Source of the DNA: Capitulum mitella
Lineage: Eukaryota > Arthropoda > Thecostraca > Pollicipedomorpha > Pollicipedidae
Assembly: GCA_030062745.1 (NCBI GenBank)
Contig: CP099846.1
Coordinates: forward strand, 24,345,701 to 24,409,700
DNA length: 64,000 bases
Direction of reading: 5' to 3'
Of the stretch, positions 11,101 through 23,618 are shown one piece after another. Position numbers and translations under genes: made by a program. Numbering within the stretch: position 1 is the first letter of the stretch; each line of letters starts with the position of its first letter. The notes under the pieces were generated by a model. The model saw nothing but the letters and a program-made list of their open reading frames with translations, was not told the origin of the DNA and searched no databases.

Positions 11101-11890
11101 GCGCGAACGCTGTGCATACACGAATGGGGTTAAAAAACAAAAAAGTTTAATGTTAGTTTTAAGTTAAAAAGTTTACTCTTGAAAGTCATGCACATTTCAT
11201 TTTCGAAATATCTAAGTGTGGTATTTGGTAGGGCCAGTTCCCCCTTATTTGGAAAAGAACGTGTTTAGAGTAGTGTCAAGCCTTTATATTTCGACCTTGA
11301 GCACCCTTGCGAAAATCCTGGCTTGGCACTACTGGATGCAACCGTAGAACAAGCCTGCTTTCACGGATGTCGTCTGCACCAAGTGGTTCTGATTTCTGAC
11401 GTCCATCTGCAGGCAGTATGACGTTTTCTGAAAGAGGCTAATACAGGCATGCCCGATCAATTAAAAAAGATACTTTCTTATTCCTGAACCATTGTTCAAC
11501 TGCATGTTTGGTTGCCCGTCTGTTTGAAGGAACACCACTTGGGCGCAGGCGTCTAATCTTGAACGGAGTCCCGTTGGACGTTATTCATTCGATATATTAC
11601 TTTAAAACTGAGTTACCAGAAGAAAATAATTCCATCAATGCGAAGAATACGTTCGTTTTGCTTGCCTTAATAGACTTCGGAACTCACAACTTCAGAGGTA
11701 TGGCCAAGTTCAAAGGGCTATTTACGACCGCAAAACGGAAAACTTTCGGCAGGTGTGATCTGCACGGGACATAAAGGGAAAAAAGTAAATGAAGGGAGAT
11801 CAGAAAAAATCGGTCAGAAAACAGCCTAGACAGCACATCCAGTGTTTCATGTTGCATTGATAGCTGTTCATATTTATGACGAAAGTTTAA
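11100..11890. other. No supported gene
   Basis: AT-rich sequence with only short frames; nothing recognised. Confidence 0.4.
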
Positions 11891-11897
11891 TAAAATA

Positions 11898-12350
11898 CAG
11901 CGTACCCCGCTACTCGCGGCTTTGCCATTCGCGGATTTCTTAAAAAAAGAAATTGATTTTAAAAATTGCAGGAGGATATCTCCTGCATATTTTGCAGCGG
12001 AAGCCGTTCCTACCAGTTCATGATGTAATTGTTGCATGTTTCGGGTGCAAGTACTGTTTTACGCTTATGATTATGATATGTAGTTATTAGAGATATGTGC
12101 TGTACGGCACTCACATTAAGAACTTGCCTGTGGTTGGCTCAACGGCTAGCGTCCGTTTGTACACGTCAACAGCCTTGTTTCTCCCTATCCTATTGGCCGA
12201 ACAAAGGCCGGGCCCAATCATAGGCCTACGATAATTCATCATCTTCATCATTATCAAATTGGTGAGTACTGTTCACTGTACCCAGTCAGTCTTTAGCAAT
12301 GCTGTATTTATGTCCCCGTGCAGTTTTTTCAGGAAGTATTACAAGTCTGT
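11898..12350 (+). mobile_element. Pogo/Tigger-like fragment, copy 1
   Basis: It starts TACAGCGTACCCCGCTACTC, resembling pogo/Tigger-type ends (TA then CAG..ACCCTCG). It is similar over its length to 45119-45500: both share a GGATATCTCCTGC/GGATATCTGCTGC block, TTTTGCAGCGGAAG and TTTTTCAGGAAGTATTAC. No opposite terminus was found, so the element is partial. Confidence 0.5.
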
Positions 12351-12683
12351 GCGAAGGTGCCGCCACCAGGTGGCACAGGATGATGCTGATAGACAGTTTT
12401 TAGTACGGTTACGAATGGGACACGATTTTGACCCGAGACTTGAGTCAGGTGATCTTGATGTTCCCTAAACATTTTAACAATGGACATTTTGGAACCACTG
12501 TATGTCCAATGCTTGATTTAGAACGGGACTTTAAGTGATTTGCAACTAGTGGCATGCCAGTGGCTATAGTCTGCGTCGCTTGAAATTACCTGACTTTGTA
12601 CTCATGATTGTACTCGTGGCTTGACTTCTACTCAAATCTTGGCTTGACTCATTCTAAACACTTTATTTCTGAACGTAAATTAG

Positions 12684-12863
12684 GTACGCTGCGTTTCCGG
12701 CAAGTTCGTCGCCACAGTTCCAAGGCCCGAGATCGCCGTGCGAAAAACAGAGCAGGTGATTCTGAACCAAGATCAGTCTGATGAAGACCTGGACTGTGCC
12801 CACTTGGGCGAGGTAGCCCAGCCAATGAGGCTTTGCTATGAGACGGTCGTGCGACTCACGTAG
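12684..12863 (+). other. Orphan terminal-exon candidate, 59 residues
   Basis: After an acceptor-like CGTAAATTAG there is an open frame of 59 codons to TAG at 12861-12863. It contains GKFVATVPRPEIAVRKTEQ and QSDEDLDCAHLGEVAQ. Third positions favour G or C in the first half and the composition is convincingly protein-like, but I recognise no family. It could be the last exon of an unseen host gene or transposon debris. Confidence 0.3.
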
Positions 12864-12869
12864 TGACTG

Positions 12870-14780
12870 CGATAAATTGTTGATGCCAGATACTTTGTAC
12901 GAACATTAGGATATGGCGACGACTCAGGGTAAGACGACGATGTATAATTGCCATTGCGATGCAGGATTTTTCAATGGCTCCAGATTTACGGCATTGTTTA
13001 AAACTCAAACGACCGACATCATGAGTCTGAAATTTACATTCGTCAGTCTTACTAGTCCTGCGCATTTTTTCTAAAAGAATATTACAAAGTCATGTCAGGT
13101 CACCAAATTATATCACAACTTTCGGGGATTTGCAAGCCATTTTTCTAGACCTCAGCAACATTTTGGTTTATTCCTCTCGAACTTGGACAGATGTGAAATT
13201 ACTTTTGATGCAGAACTGTTTTGACACACGACTGACGACATATTAGGTTTTAAAGGGTCATTGACATTCCTGAGGTCAGCTGAGGATCCCTTACATTGTA
13301 TGAGATTCAAATTGCTTTGAACCGGGCATAAGATAATCTTTTCCCGCTAATTTCGGTAATTACAGTAGCAAAAATTTCCTGTCATTGGAACTATCTCATA
13401 ATCAGCCATCTGTTTGGGCCCAAACCCGCAGTAATTGCCGACTTTAACGACAATGTTCATTACATAAGGTGGCTACAAAAGCTTGCTTACAGCGGAAAAT
13501 GTTAAATGATAACTTATACCCACCAGTGGTGGAAAAGGTCAACGATGTCACTGTCGGCTGAGACCTCAGAGGTTACCAAATGTCGACAATAGGCATCATT
13601 TGAGTGACAGAAGATGCTGCCCTTTCGTTCTGGTTCTGCTGCTCTCCATCGATTGGGAGGGAAACGCGCAACGGATGGAGTGGCATTTCCCCTCGCCCGT
13701 GCACTTGAGTTGAAAATCTCCTTACGTGGTAGGCGGGAGTCGAGGATACGTAGAGAAAGTCCAGGCATGGCTGGCGATGCGGGGGAAGGGCGTCCAGGCT
13801 CCCCTCATATCCAGGGATTTGAACATTAGGCCTATGGCAATGGATGGGCATAAACGATCTGAAATTCTGCGTGTTCCCCCCACCCTTGACAATTTTCGAC
13901 GATCTCCATTCTCATCCCGGGATATTTGGCCTTATCCCCGTCCGGTATAAGGCTAAATAGGAACACAAATGCTGTTGGTTACTTTGTCCTGTATGATTTA
14001 GCTCGTCGAGAAGTTCCGTTAACGCCAGACTGAATGTCGCGGTTCGCGCTACTCTGCCAGACCGACGTATGAAATGTGGTGGAAAATATGATTTCATTCG
14101 ACACGATTTTACGGCGCACAAATCCTAGCTACCGAGATTCATTTCAACGGAGAAATGCGAAGGCTATACCAACGACTTCTTTGGTGGTCTCTCTTTCGTT
14201 TCAAACGTGAAAGGCAGCGCAAATGCCGAAAGCGAATCCGCACCTTTTGCACTCTTAGCACCCTCTGCGCTCCATCTGCGCGCGAAGAGGCGAACATGGG
14301 CGATATTTGGGGGTTGCTGGCCAACGGAAGTACTGTTCTGCCGACAGGCGGTGAAATTAAGCGACTACACACGCTTTAAATATGAAATGAAGTGTCCTAC
14401 AAAACACTGCGTTACCACACGTACCGTTCATCGAATGCAACGAGCTAAGTTCGAGCTGAGACAAGGGTGTTCATGCTGAGGGTGAGAGGATCGTAGCTGG
14501 TGTTACCGATACTTCAGATGTAAACCAAGGTTCAAAAATCATTTTATTTGGTGGAAACTTGGTAAAAAATGTGAACAAAATACGCTATGTAGTGGAAAGG
14601 GGCTATCAAAATTGCATTGGAGGATTTGCAATCGTGGATTGCAATCCTTTTTTTAACGACTGCAATTATCTTTGAGAATTGCAGGCGAAATGAAATCCTT
14701 TAAAAAACGATTAGACTTCCGACTGCATTGCACTTTTTCCCTAATTTTTTCACACTTTTTGCTTGCTGCAATTCATTCAT
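12870..14780. other. No supported gene
   Basis: Short frames on both strands, none recognised. GCAATCC/GGATTGC-type low-complexity motifs occur near 14610-14690. Confidence 0.4.
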
Positions 14781-14788
14781 TTATTACT

Positions 14789-16008
14789 TTAACCCCCGCA
14801 CGACCGTCGGCCAGTTACGATTACGCCCAACTGGGGGGGAAGTTGGCCGCCCCCCTCTAACTCACGAACGGTTGGTCACACGATAAAAATAAACACACCG
14901 TTCGAAAGCTCGTGACGAGAAGAGCTCGAAACTGGTCTCATTTTTAGTTTTAGATAATATGTAAGCAATTTACGTCCTATATATGCTTTCTCATAGCCGA
15001 CTGCATGAGACAGAGAAACGGCCTGAATCTCAAGGGCTATGACTAACAACGCATAGTTAAAGGAATCAGGGCACGAGTCAGGGTCCGCAAATGCCGATGC
15101 ACATCTAATTTCTCGGATTTGTTCAATATATACGCCGAAACGTTGAGTTAAAGACACGGCAATTTTCGGGCCGGCTATCGGCGTACGGCGCAGCCGTACG
15201 CAGTAAGAAATTGACGGGAACTAATTTTAGCGTTCCTTTATTTTTGTGAAAAGCCTATCCATGTAAATTTTAGTGATCTTAGTGGTCCTTGTGATGGTTT
15301 TTCATGCATAAATTTTGGAAAGTTCATTAGTTACCAATCTACAAAACTGGCGAAGCTTTATTCGCGGGAGCCTGCTTATTTCCAAAACACGTAATTTTTA
15401 AAACTTTTTGAGGTTTCTGGTGTTACTTACGTCTGTGCAAGCCAGTTCTGCCAATTTCTACCCATTCTGAGTAAGTCATCGCTGATTTTGACGGTGGTAC
15501 ATTTGAGCTCACTACAATTATTTGTGACCTGACCTCACGTCAATGGCTGGAAGTCATTGATACTTTGCCCAATGACGGTTACTAGATGTTTGCGTCACTC
15601 CACACTAAAAATGTTATGAAATATTCCGTCAATTTCCGAAAAAGACGACGACACGTCTTAAAAATAGGCTTGACCTTAGGTCAATGACCCGGAAAATTCC
15701 GAAAAATCTGAGATAGCAGATTTGTTGCATCTATCAGGATCACTAATCCCTGAAAGTATTATTGCGATGTCTTGTTTTCCGTAAAAAGGTATAGGGCGCT
15801 AAGCTTTTTTTGGACATAGGTCTGTTTGACCAGGCGTAAGTCAAGCACCTGACCTGACCTGAGGTCAAAATTTTGACACGAGATGTAAAAATGATGAAGC
15901 AAAAGGCACACAAAGTTTCGTGACTCTGTGTTCGTTTGTTCTCTCGCAATCCCAGAAAAACTTCAGGGGGGACGGTCAACTGCCCCCCCCCAGTCGGGGG
16001 CGGGTTAA
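14789..16008 (+). mobile_element. PiggyBac-like non-autonomous element, family 1 copy 1
   Basis: Intact TTAA flanks both ends (14789-14792 and 16005-16008). The left terminus reads CCCCCGCACGACCGTCGG and the right, reverse-complemented, CCCGCCCCCGACTGGGGG. Both are followed within 60 bases by an ACTGGGGGG run and a GTTG-containing block. TTAA target duplication with a CCC terminus is the piggyBac signature. About 1.2 kb with no transposase frame, so non-autonomous. Two more copies lie at 21132 and 54804 in the same orientation. The body carries several GACCTGA/AGGTCA motifs conserved among the copies. Confidence 0.8.
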
Positions 16009-16009
16009 T

Positions 16010-17110
16010 GGTAGTCGTTACTTACATGGCTTTACATACGCGAAAAACCCAGCGACGTAGTCTGAACGTTCAAGCTGACTTTCTGTCGATCTGCGCGTGC
16101 GCAGTAGCTGTGGTCAGAGGCGACGACATACAGTTTTGGCTTCGGAGGACGGGCAATGAGTCGGGCCGGGACAACGCCCCCCCCCCAAAAAAAAAAACTC
16201 GCCTGATTTGGACCATTTAATTTCTAGTTTGAAGGGTTTTTTGTTACAGTTAGGCACGGATGGAGACAGTCCATTAGTTTGTTGGTTTTGCCAGTTAATA
16301 CCATGCCATTTTTAAGCTGTCGGCATGACCAAAGGTGGCATTTTTTCCCGTTTAGTCTGAATGGCCTAATATCGCGTCTTCAGTTGTGCCGAGACGCCCG
16401 TCGCGTGGCACTAATGACGTTTTGGTGTTTGCAATATTGACCCAGCCTTAGTTGGGTATCTCAGATTACTTTGAAACGACGGTAGCTAGTTTCTCAGTGT
16501 TACCTCAAACGCTGGTGAAAAGGGCTCTGGCGGTGGTCCTTTCGGGTTGGGTTCGGGCCAGAGAAGCTGTCGTTAACCCGACACAGATCGTCCACATGAA
16601 TCTCAGAATTGCTCGCTATCAAGCAGATTATCAAAAAAGGTAATTTCCACATTTCTTTTGAAGAGCTTCCAGATGTCCATGCTGCAATCTGTGGATACCT
16701 ACGCAGGCTGGCGCACCTGCATCTTGTTCGGACACGAACAGTTGAGAACCGTGGGAAAGGCGGCAAACAACAGACGCGACGTTTGTTCGCGCTTGTTTGT
16801 TGGCGCTTGCTAAAGAAAAAAAAGAAAACTACAAAAGCGATCTCGTGTTTTTTGTCGGCGCTTGCCACAGTTGATTCCATTTGTGAGGATTTACACTGTG
16901 TCTGTGAGATAGGTGTGTCTGCTCGCCAGGCACTGTAGCATGGTAAAACAAGTGAACTGGTCTTCGGTACATCTGCCTTTTTGCCGTTCCAATAAAAACT
17001 GATATTTGTAAGCGATTTCGGGTATTTACCTTCTCTTTTAGAATGCACAGTCATACCAAAATAAACATTCCGTTCAAAATTGTGGGGACAATTCCCCAAA
17101 CTCTGAAGGT
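16010..17110. other. No supported gene
   Basis: Contains a C9A11-type homopolymer junction near 16180-16200 and short frames; no protein recognised. Confidence 0.4.
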
Positions 17111-17119
17111 TGTGGACGA

Positions 17120-17650
17120 TGCGTTCTCCATGTCCCCACGGCGTCCCCGACCCTGGCTGTGATCGTGATAATGGGCAGAGTTTCGTATTCCCTGCGCGTC
17201 AGACTAGCTCCGATCGGACGCGCACGAGAGCGAATCGGGAGACCGACTTCCCAGCGCTCGTCGACCCGCTACTGAGGTCTGTTCGAGGGCATCCTGCAAG
17301 GCCAAAGGCCAACCTGTCAATGAGTCATCTTGTCAAGTGCGTCCGTTAATGTTAAACTGTAAGAACAGTCCGCAGTTTGTTCATAAATGACTTATTTATT
17401 ATATCGGTCATTTATAATGATTTTTGCATGTTTATTAAGGGCCCATGAAATTATAGTGGGCAAAATTTGGGACATGTTCTTAGTTTGGGGTTGGTTGGGG
17501 TGGGGGAGGGCCAAATCTGAATTCTCTCCCTCCTTGACCGAATCCCTGCTATGTCACGGACCACAGCCAGCGAGTTCAGTCGGCATTGGCCAATGGTGTT
17601 GCGTAACGAGATTTTTAAGCGCCTCAGACCATAGAAACATCTCTCGGAGC
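17120..17650 (-). repeat. Dispersed repeat R4, reverse copy
   Basis: Read on the minus strand this aligns with 59505-60060. Shared landmarks are CTGAGGCGC, CTCGTTACGC, a C-rich CCCCCACCCC tract, the GTACTGTTC-type block, GATGACTCA, GGCCTTTGGCC and CAGCGCTCG. The part equivalent to the tRNA-like segment of the other copy is deleted here. Confidence 0.6.
17487..17510 (+). other. G-quadruplex-type G-run motif
   Basis: Four or more G-runs (GGGG, GGGG, GGGGG, GGG) occur within 24 bases. The motif is conserved in the other R4 copy on its antisense strand (59642-59665). Confidence 0.5.
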
Positions 17651-18540
17651 CGGCCGTGCAGGCAGACATTGGTAAAAAGTTGGAGAGTAGGTACTGTACA
17701 CCTCATCAAAAGCTAGAGGGGGTCATGTACCCTTCCCCTTTTTCCTGCTCTCGATCCCACGTATTCAAGAATGTGATAAATGGCTGCAACGTAAGGAATT
17801 ATAGGAAACGAGATCATACTTTTCCTCAACCCTAAACCGCCCAATTATAAGGGAAGAGGGACATGAGAGAATGTCGTTTGCAATATTTGTAAAAGTTAAT
17901 GCCTCCACACCAAACAGGTATAAATTCAGAAGCGGATCGTAGGTTGTGGTGCGATGGCTGACGCTTGGCCCCATCACAGACGATAAACACCGTGGAGCGC
18001 AAAATGGATTGCAGATTGGATTGCCATCTTTTCGGTTTGGGGCATTTGGGATTGGGATGCATTTCATTTGGTGTTAAGGACTTTGGATTGAATGATTTTT
18101 TTAAAATGATTTCGATGATCCCTATTCCCTGGTAATAGAACTCCGAAACCGTTTCGAAGTGCGTGCACACCTGTTTGGGGTTTCCAAAGATAAGAAGAAA
18201 TGTCCACAATAAAGATGGCGACTCGCATAATCTCCGTGGCGAAGCCAGTGGGTGTGAAAGTCGGCGGATTGGTCCAGTTTTATACTTATACCGGTCATCA
18301 AGGGATTCTTTTAAAATGTGCAAGAACTAGCTTCAGACCAAACGGCATCCAGTACGTATTTGCTACATGAATGGTCAATAGGGCTCGAGACATTGCGCCG
18401 TTTATGCCACAGTGGCTTGAGGGGCTTGTTAAAATTGACACATTTATTTTCGATACTGCGGAATTTGCCATACCAAAACCAAAAGAAAGGCATTTTTAAA
18501 ATTGAAGCATGCCCTTAAAATTCACATTCTCTTATAGTAC

Positions 18541-20330
18541 AGCCAAAAGTAAGATGTTTGAGGTTAAGGAAATTTGATGAACAAGCTGGATGCTTACTGT
18601 TATTTTTGCATAATTTGTTGTACATAACTGATCAAAATCACTTGTTGGGGTGGTTTTAATATCCTCCATGATGTCATGCAGGAAATCGTTTTGGTATTGT
18701 CTGCACAAGTTTTATTTATATACAGTTCCAACATGGTTTGGAAATTGGGGCCTAATTGTGTGCAATATCAGAAAATCCTTTCAGCTGTATTATTTATATG
18801 GTCAAAAGATACTGATTATGTTGCCATAAAGCCACCCAGATATAAATGAATAGTTTCCTTATGCAGCATTTCAGCAACCCTAACTGCATTTGTCATGGTT
18901 GGTATGTTTATATTGTTCCCAGTCATGTTAGTTGTTACTGTGTGAATACAGTCATTCATGGCCCAAATTAATAAGAGCTCAAAATATACAACTAGGGAAC
19001 TTGATAGATTAGGCTGCTGAAAAGCCATTGAAACAAAAAATGATATGCTATTCCATGTAATTTTGTTGAGTACATATTGCAAGAATAATGCATGATAAAA
19101 AGTATAAAAGGACAAATATGAACATAGCACATGTCATGCTGCCTGAGCCCTCAGACCTATAGAATGCAGAAAGGTGAAGCAAATGTCAGTGGTATGTAAC
19201 TTTACTTCTGTGGTGTTAAATGCTTATAACTTGTAAGACATTTGTAAATCAGACACATATTCTTGTTTTTGTGCAGATGCCATTGATATGGCTTAGGAAA
19301 ATCTATAGGTAGACATTGATAATGTTGTGATTTTTTATGTCTGCTTATTACTGATAAGGCATGCATGACTGAAAGGAAGGATTAAGCTTGTTGACAGAAT
19401 GTTTTATAACAATTGTATGCCCGCTTTTCACCCTGTGATTTCTGTATTTTTAATGCAGTTAAACTTTTATTGTGTCCTTTCTTGCTGCTGTGGGTGATAG
19501 GAATTATGACATTTTTCTTGAAACCACTGTCAGTAAGAGCTTTTATCCCAGACAATCCTGACTGTATCTGAAATCATGAAATCATATGAACTTCAGTCAT
19601 CTGCACCATGGTGATGGCTGCAAATCTTATCTTCAAAAGTGGCCATCACTTTGTCATGGAACCAAGCAGAGGGAAGTGATTCTTAGCAGGTTGTGTCTTG
19701 ACCACCCATGTGTCACACAAACATTCCCACTGACTGGAGCTTGTAGACCAACAACTTCCCATCTATGGTGCATATCTGACAGTTCTGCATATTCTTGTAT
19801 CATGTCCTGGCCTGCAGGGATGTATCCAGGATTTTTTTGGTGGGGAGGGCAGAGCTCAGTGAGAACTGAGATGTGTGATAGATTTCACCAAGAATGCTCT
19901 TGTTGATCACCATCATGCATTCTTGGAAATAAAGTATGGCAAGACACCTCATGCACTAGGTCCATCACATTAAACAAGAAAAAATGTGGACCAAGGGGGT
20001 GGACTCTCAGGCCCTCTTGTGGCTGTGCCAGTGCTGGCATGGATGAGGTGAGTACCATCAGTCTTGAGTAAGGTTTTCCTGTCCACATGCAATGTTCAGT
20101 CCATGGTGATTTAGTCTAATGCTGAAATAGGTTTTCTTCTCAGTTCTGATGGTCTTTGATGTATTGGGTCATAATTATGGGTGTCAGCAATCATGCCATT
20201 TATGCGGTCTTGGACTCAAATAATCAACCAACCTTGTGGTTATAGTTGGTACTGGTGTTCAGCCATACACAGTCACTTTTGAATGACTGCTGTGAAAATT
20301 TCTTGCATTGACCAAATTGGAACATTAATA
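18541..20330. other. CpG-depleted 1.8 kb tract
   Basis: I count three CpGs in about 1,790 bases, whereas flanking DNA has several per 100 bases. TG and CA are frequent, as expected from deamination of methylated CpG. No recognisable protein. The longest frame (19586-19906) includes MYPGFFWWGG, resembling a dispersed-repeat translation rather than a gene. This may be a transcribed, methylated segment (intron or UTR) of an unseen gene, or an older methylated repeat. Confidence 0.5.
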
Positions 20331-20373
20331 TGCGATTTTTTTAGTTGGACCCTGGGGGATACATTCACCTTCT

Positions 20374-20432
20374 TTAACCCCCGTCCGTATGGGGGGTTGA
20401 TGCAACCCCCTGACGTTTTCCAAGGGTAACTT
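20374..20432. repeat. Solitary TTAA-CCCCC end similar to piggyBac-like termini
   Basis: TTAACCCCCGTCCGTATGGG followed by a GTTGATGCAACCCCC block resembles the ends of family 1 but has no matching partner nearby. Possibly a very short internally deleted element ending near 20432. Confidence 0.3.
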
Positions 20433-20591
20433 CTTGTTTGATCCACTTGGTCTACTTTCTGGGGCATCCTTTTCGCATCTCACGAAGGGAAAAATTTTCT
20501 TCTACGTTGTCCTGATAACAAGATATGACGTCATAATGAAGACCTTGTCAGCCGTTTTCGCGCGCCGACGTGGCCGATGTACCAACGGCCT

Positions 20592-20812
20592 CAGTTTTGC
20601 CTCACTGCAAGGTGGTTGGAAATGCACAAATACAATAAAATGTATATCAGTCGACTTCAAGTTGTTTGTTCCATAAGACTATACATAAATTTAGTAGGCT
20701 TCAGTTTTGTCCCACTGTAAGACGGTTGGAGTGCACAAATACAATAAAATATATATCAGTCGACTCCAAATTGTATGTTTTATAAGACTGTACATAGATT
20801 TAATACGCTTAT
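20592..20812. repeat. Tandem duplication, two 110-bp units
   Basis: The unit starting CAGTTTTG(C/T)C(T/C)CACTG at 20592 recurs at 20702 with about ten differences. Each copy contains ACAATAAAAT and ATATCAGTCGACT. Confidence 0.85.
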
Positions 20813-21131
20813 GCTCAGTACAGGGATAATGGAGGGTGTAAACTGAGGTCATGAGCTACGGCGAGAAACACGTTGCTTTTTGTCGTTTGGAATGCAAAAG
20901 GAAAAGGTGTCGCAAAACAACCTATATATTCGGGATGGTTGAGGCGAAGGAATCGAATGATATAAATTTGGTGCAGTTTATATTTTATTTCATCCAAAAG
21001 AGGACGCAGTGCAGCGAACGCCTGACTTGCTCCGACGGGCGGAGCGGCGTCGGCCGCGGAGAGGTAAATCTTCAATACCACGGCATGCCTAAAATTAGAT
21101 TTTGTGTTGGATATCAACTCGAAAAACGCCT

Positions 21132-22328
21132 TTAACCCGCGCACGACCGTCGGTCCGTCCCAAACATCGGCGACTGGGGGGGAGTTGACTGCCCCCCTCT
21201 AACTCACGAACGGTTGGTCGCACGATAAAAATAAGCATACCTTTGGAAAGCCTGTGACGAGTAGAGCCCGAAACTGGTCTCATTTTTTAGTTTTAGGTAA
21301 TATGTAAGCCAATTTACGCCCTATATATGTTTTTTCATAGCCGACTGCATGAGACCGAGCAGTGGCCCGAATCTCAAGGGCTGTGACTAATAACGCATAG
21401 GTAAAGGCACCAGCGCATAAGTAAATGTCCGCAGATGCCGATACACGTCTAATTTCCCCAAGATTTGTTCAATATATACGCCGAAACGTTGAGTTAAAGA
21501 CACCGTAATTCTCCCGTTAGGCGTCAGTGTGCGCCGCTGCTGTATGCGGTACCAAATTGACGGGAACTAATTTTAGCGTTCCTGTATTTCTAGTGATCTT
21601 TGTGGTTCTTGTGATGGTTTCCCATGCTTAAATTTTGGAAAAATTGATTAGTTGCCAATCTACAAAGTTGGCGGAGCTTTATTCGCGAGAGCCTGTTTAT
21701 TTCCAAAATATGCTACTTTTTCAAACTTTTCGAGGTTCCTGGTATTACTTACGTCTGTGCAAGCTAGTTCTGTCATTTTCTACCCATTCTGAGTAATTCA
21801 TGGTCGATTTTGACAGTGGTACATTTTGGCTCACTACAGTTATTCGTGACCTGACCTCAGGTCAATGACTGGAAGTCACTGATACTTTGCCCAATGACGG
21901 TAACTAGATGTCTGCTTGACTGCACACTAAAAATGTTATGGAATATTCCGTCAGTTTCCGAAAAAACGGCGATATGTCTTAAAAATGGGCTTGACCTTAG
22001 GTCAGTGACCCGGAAAATTCCGAAAAATCTGAGATAGCAGGTTTGTTGCATCTGTCACGATCACTAATCCCTGCAAGTATTATTGAGATATCTTGTTTTG
22101 CGAAAAAGGTAGAGGGCGCTAAACTTTTTTTGACATAGGTCTGTTTGACCTGACCTAAGTCAAGGCACCTGACCTGTCCTGAGGCCAAACTTTTGACACG
22201 AGACGTAAAATTGATGGAGCAAAAGGTACATAAAGTTTCGTGACTCTGTGTTTGTTGGTTCTCTCGCAATCCTAGAAAAACCTCAGGGGGTCAGTCAACT
22301 GCCCCCCCCCCAGTCGGGGACGGGTGAA
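21132..22328 (+). mobile_element. PiggyBac-like non-autonomous element, family 1 copy 2
   Basis: TTAA at 21132-21135 precedes CCCGCGCACGACCGTCGG. The right end CAGTCGGGGACGGG is followed by TGAA, a one-base decay of TTAA. The whole 1.2 kb body aligns with 14789-16008, with substitutions and small indels. No transposase frame. Confidence 0.8.
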
Positions 22329-22329
22329 G

Positions 22330-23270
22330 GCATGTAAATTACGATTTTTAGCTAATACAAGGTCATTGCAGGCCATTGGCGTTACATAACCTTCGGATGA
22401 CCTAAGACGACCGTTATATGTTCTTCGACAATAGCATTTATTAATTAGGATGCTATATTTCGCTTCAGCTTCCATTATTATCTACAAAAACGCCTCTGCA
22501 GCTCCCAGAACGCATTGAAGCCGACGACCTCGCATGGCAAGGACTGACCTAGCATGACCTGGATCCGGACGATATGGAGTCCCAAAATGCAGTCGTGTGG
22601 GGTACAGATAGACACATAATTTGACGAACAATATGACATCCGTTTCGTTTTATCATCATTTATTCTTTGGCGTTCATTTGCGCTTAAACTCGAAAAGTAC
22701 TACTTTCTGCCAATTTTTGACCTTTGATCCGACCTGGCAGGTCATCTGTCGATCTGAGACCGTAAAAATAGATACCAGTCGTGAGATCTCGCCACGCGCA
22801 ATTCGCCGGTTTTTTTTTCCGCGACGCTCTAGAACGCAGGATGTGGAAATGGCCGGGGAGTCGTGCCAACCCTCTCCCGATACGTTCACGTCATGCAGAA
22901 TGCCTTGTATGGGCGAGGGTTAACATGGGGTGGAAAGTGTGACAAAAAGATGTTTTTCGGTAAAGAAGAACCATTTTAATGACGCGATTGAGGATCAAGC
23001 CGATCAACTGTTCACGCATCGCTGTACTTTCGCAATTGTGAAATGGCGCGTTGCGTGTTGCTGTCTGCTTTGTAGTTTGTGAGGAAAAGACTGCTTACAG
23101 CGTGATCGAGGTGTATCAGTAGGAAATAAAAAAGAGCTCTGAGTAGAATCGCCTTATCGGATTTTTTTAAAAAAAAAAACAGTCATAAATGCTGAAAATA
23201 ACGTTAGTGATTACTGATTTGGGCGCCAAGGACGTCGATTACGGGTGCTAATTCGGCATTCGACTCCTTG
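22330..23270. other. No supported gene
   Basis: Moderately CpG-rich sequence with a poly(A) run near 23167; nothing recognised. Confidence 0.4.
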
Positions 23271-23429
23271 CTACTTGCTCGTAGATCGGCGATTGGGTAT
23301 AAACTACACGATTATGGTTCTGATGGGTGGAGAATTTGACATCACAAATCAATTTGGGACCGTGCCTGTCAAAATTGGTCTCATGGGTGCAGTATTATGA
23401 CACTTAAACGTGAACTATACGACCGCTGA

Positions 23430-23618
23430 CCAGTCGATAGGCAGTCACTGGTACCCGCGTTACATCGGTTATTGGCTATGCACACCAGCGCAGCCAAAGC
23501 TGGGGCTGGGAATCCGGCCCCTTAGGCCCACATTTTGTTTGTGGAAACCATTGCACATCGTCTTCCCAGCAGGCGGTTTTCGTATTTCAGTTCGCACTGG
23601 GGTCTGCGCCCCTCCCCC
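23430..23618 (+). repeat. Dispersed repeat R3, copy 1
   Basis: The segment with CCATTGCACATCGTCTTCCC and CGTATTTCAGTTC matches 26150-26340. The family 2 element at 23619 inserted at its right end. Confidence 0.5.
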
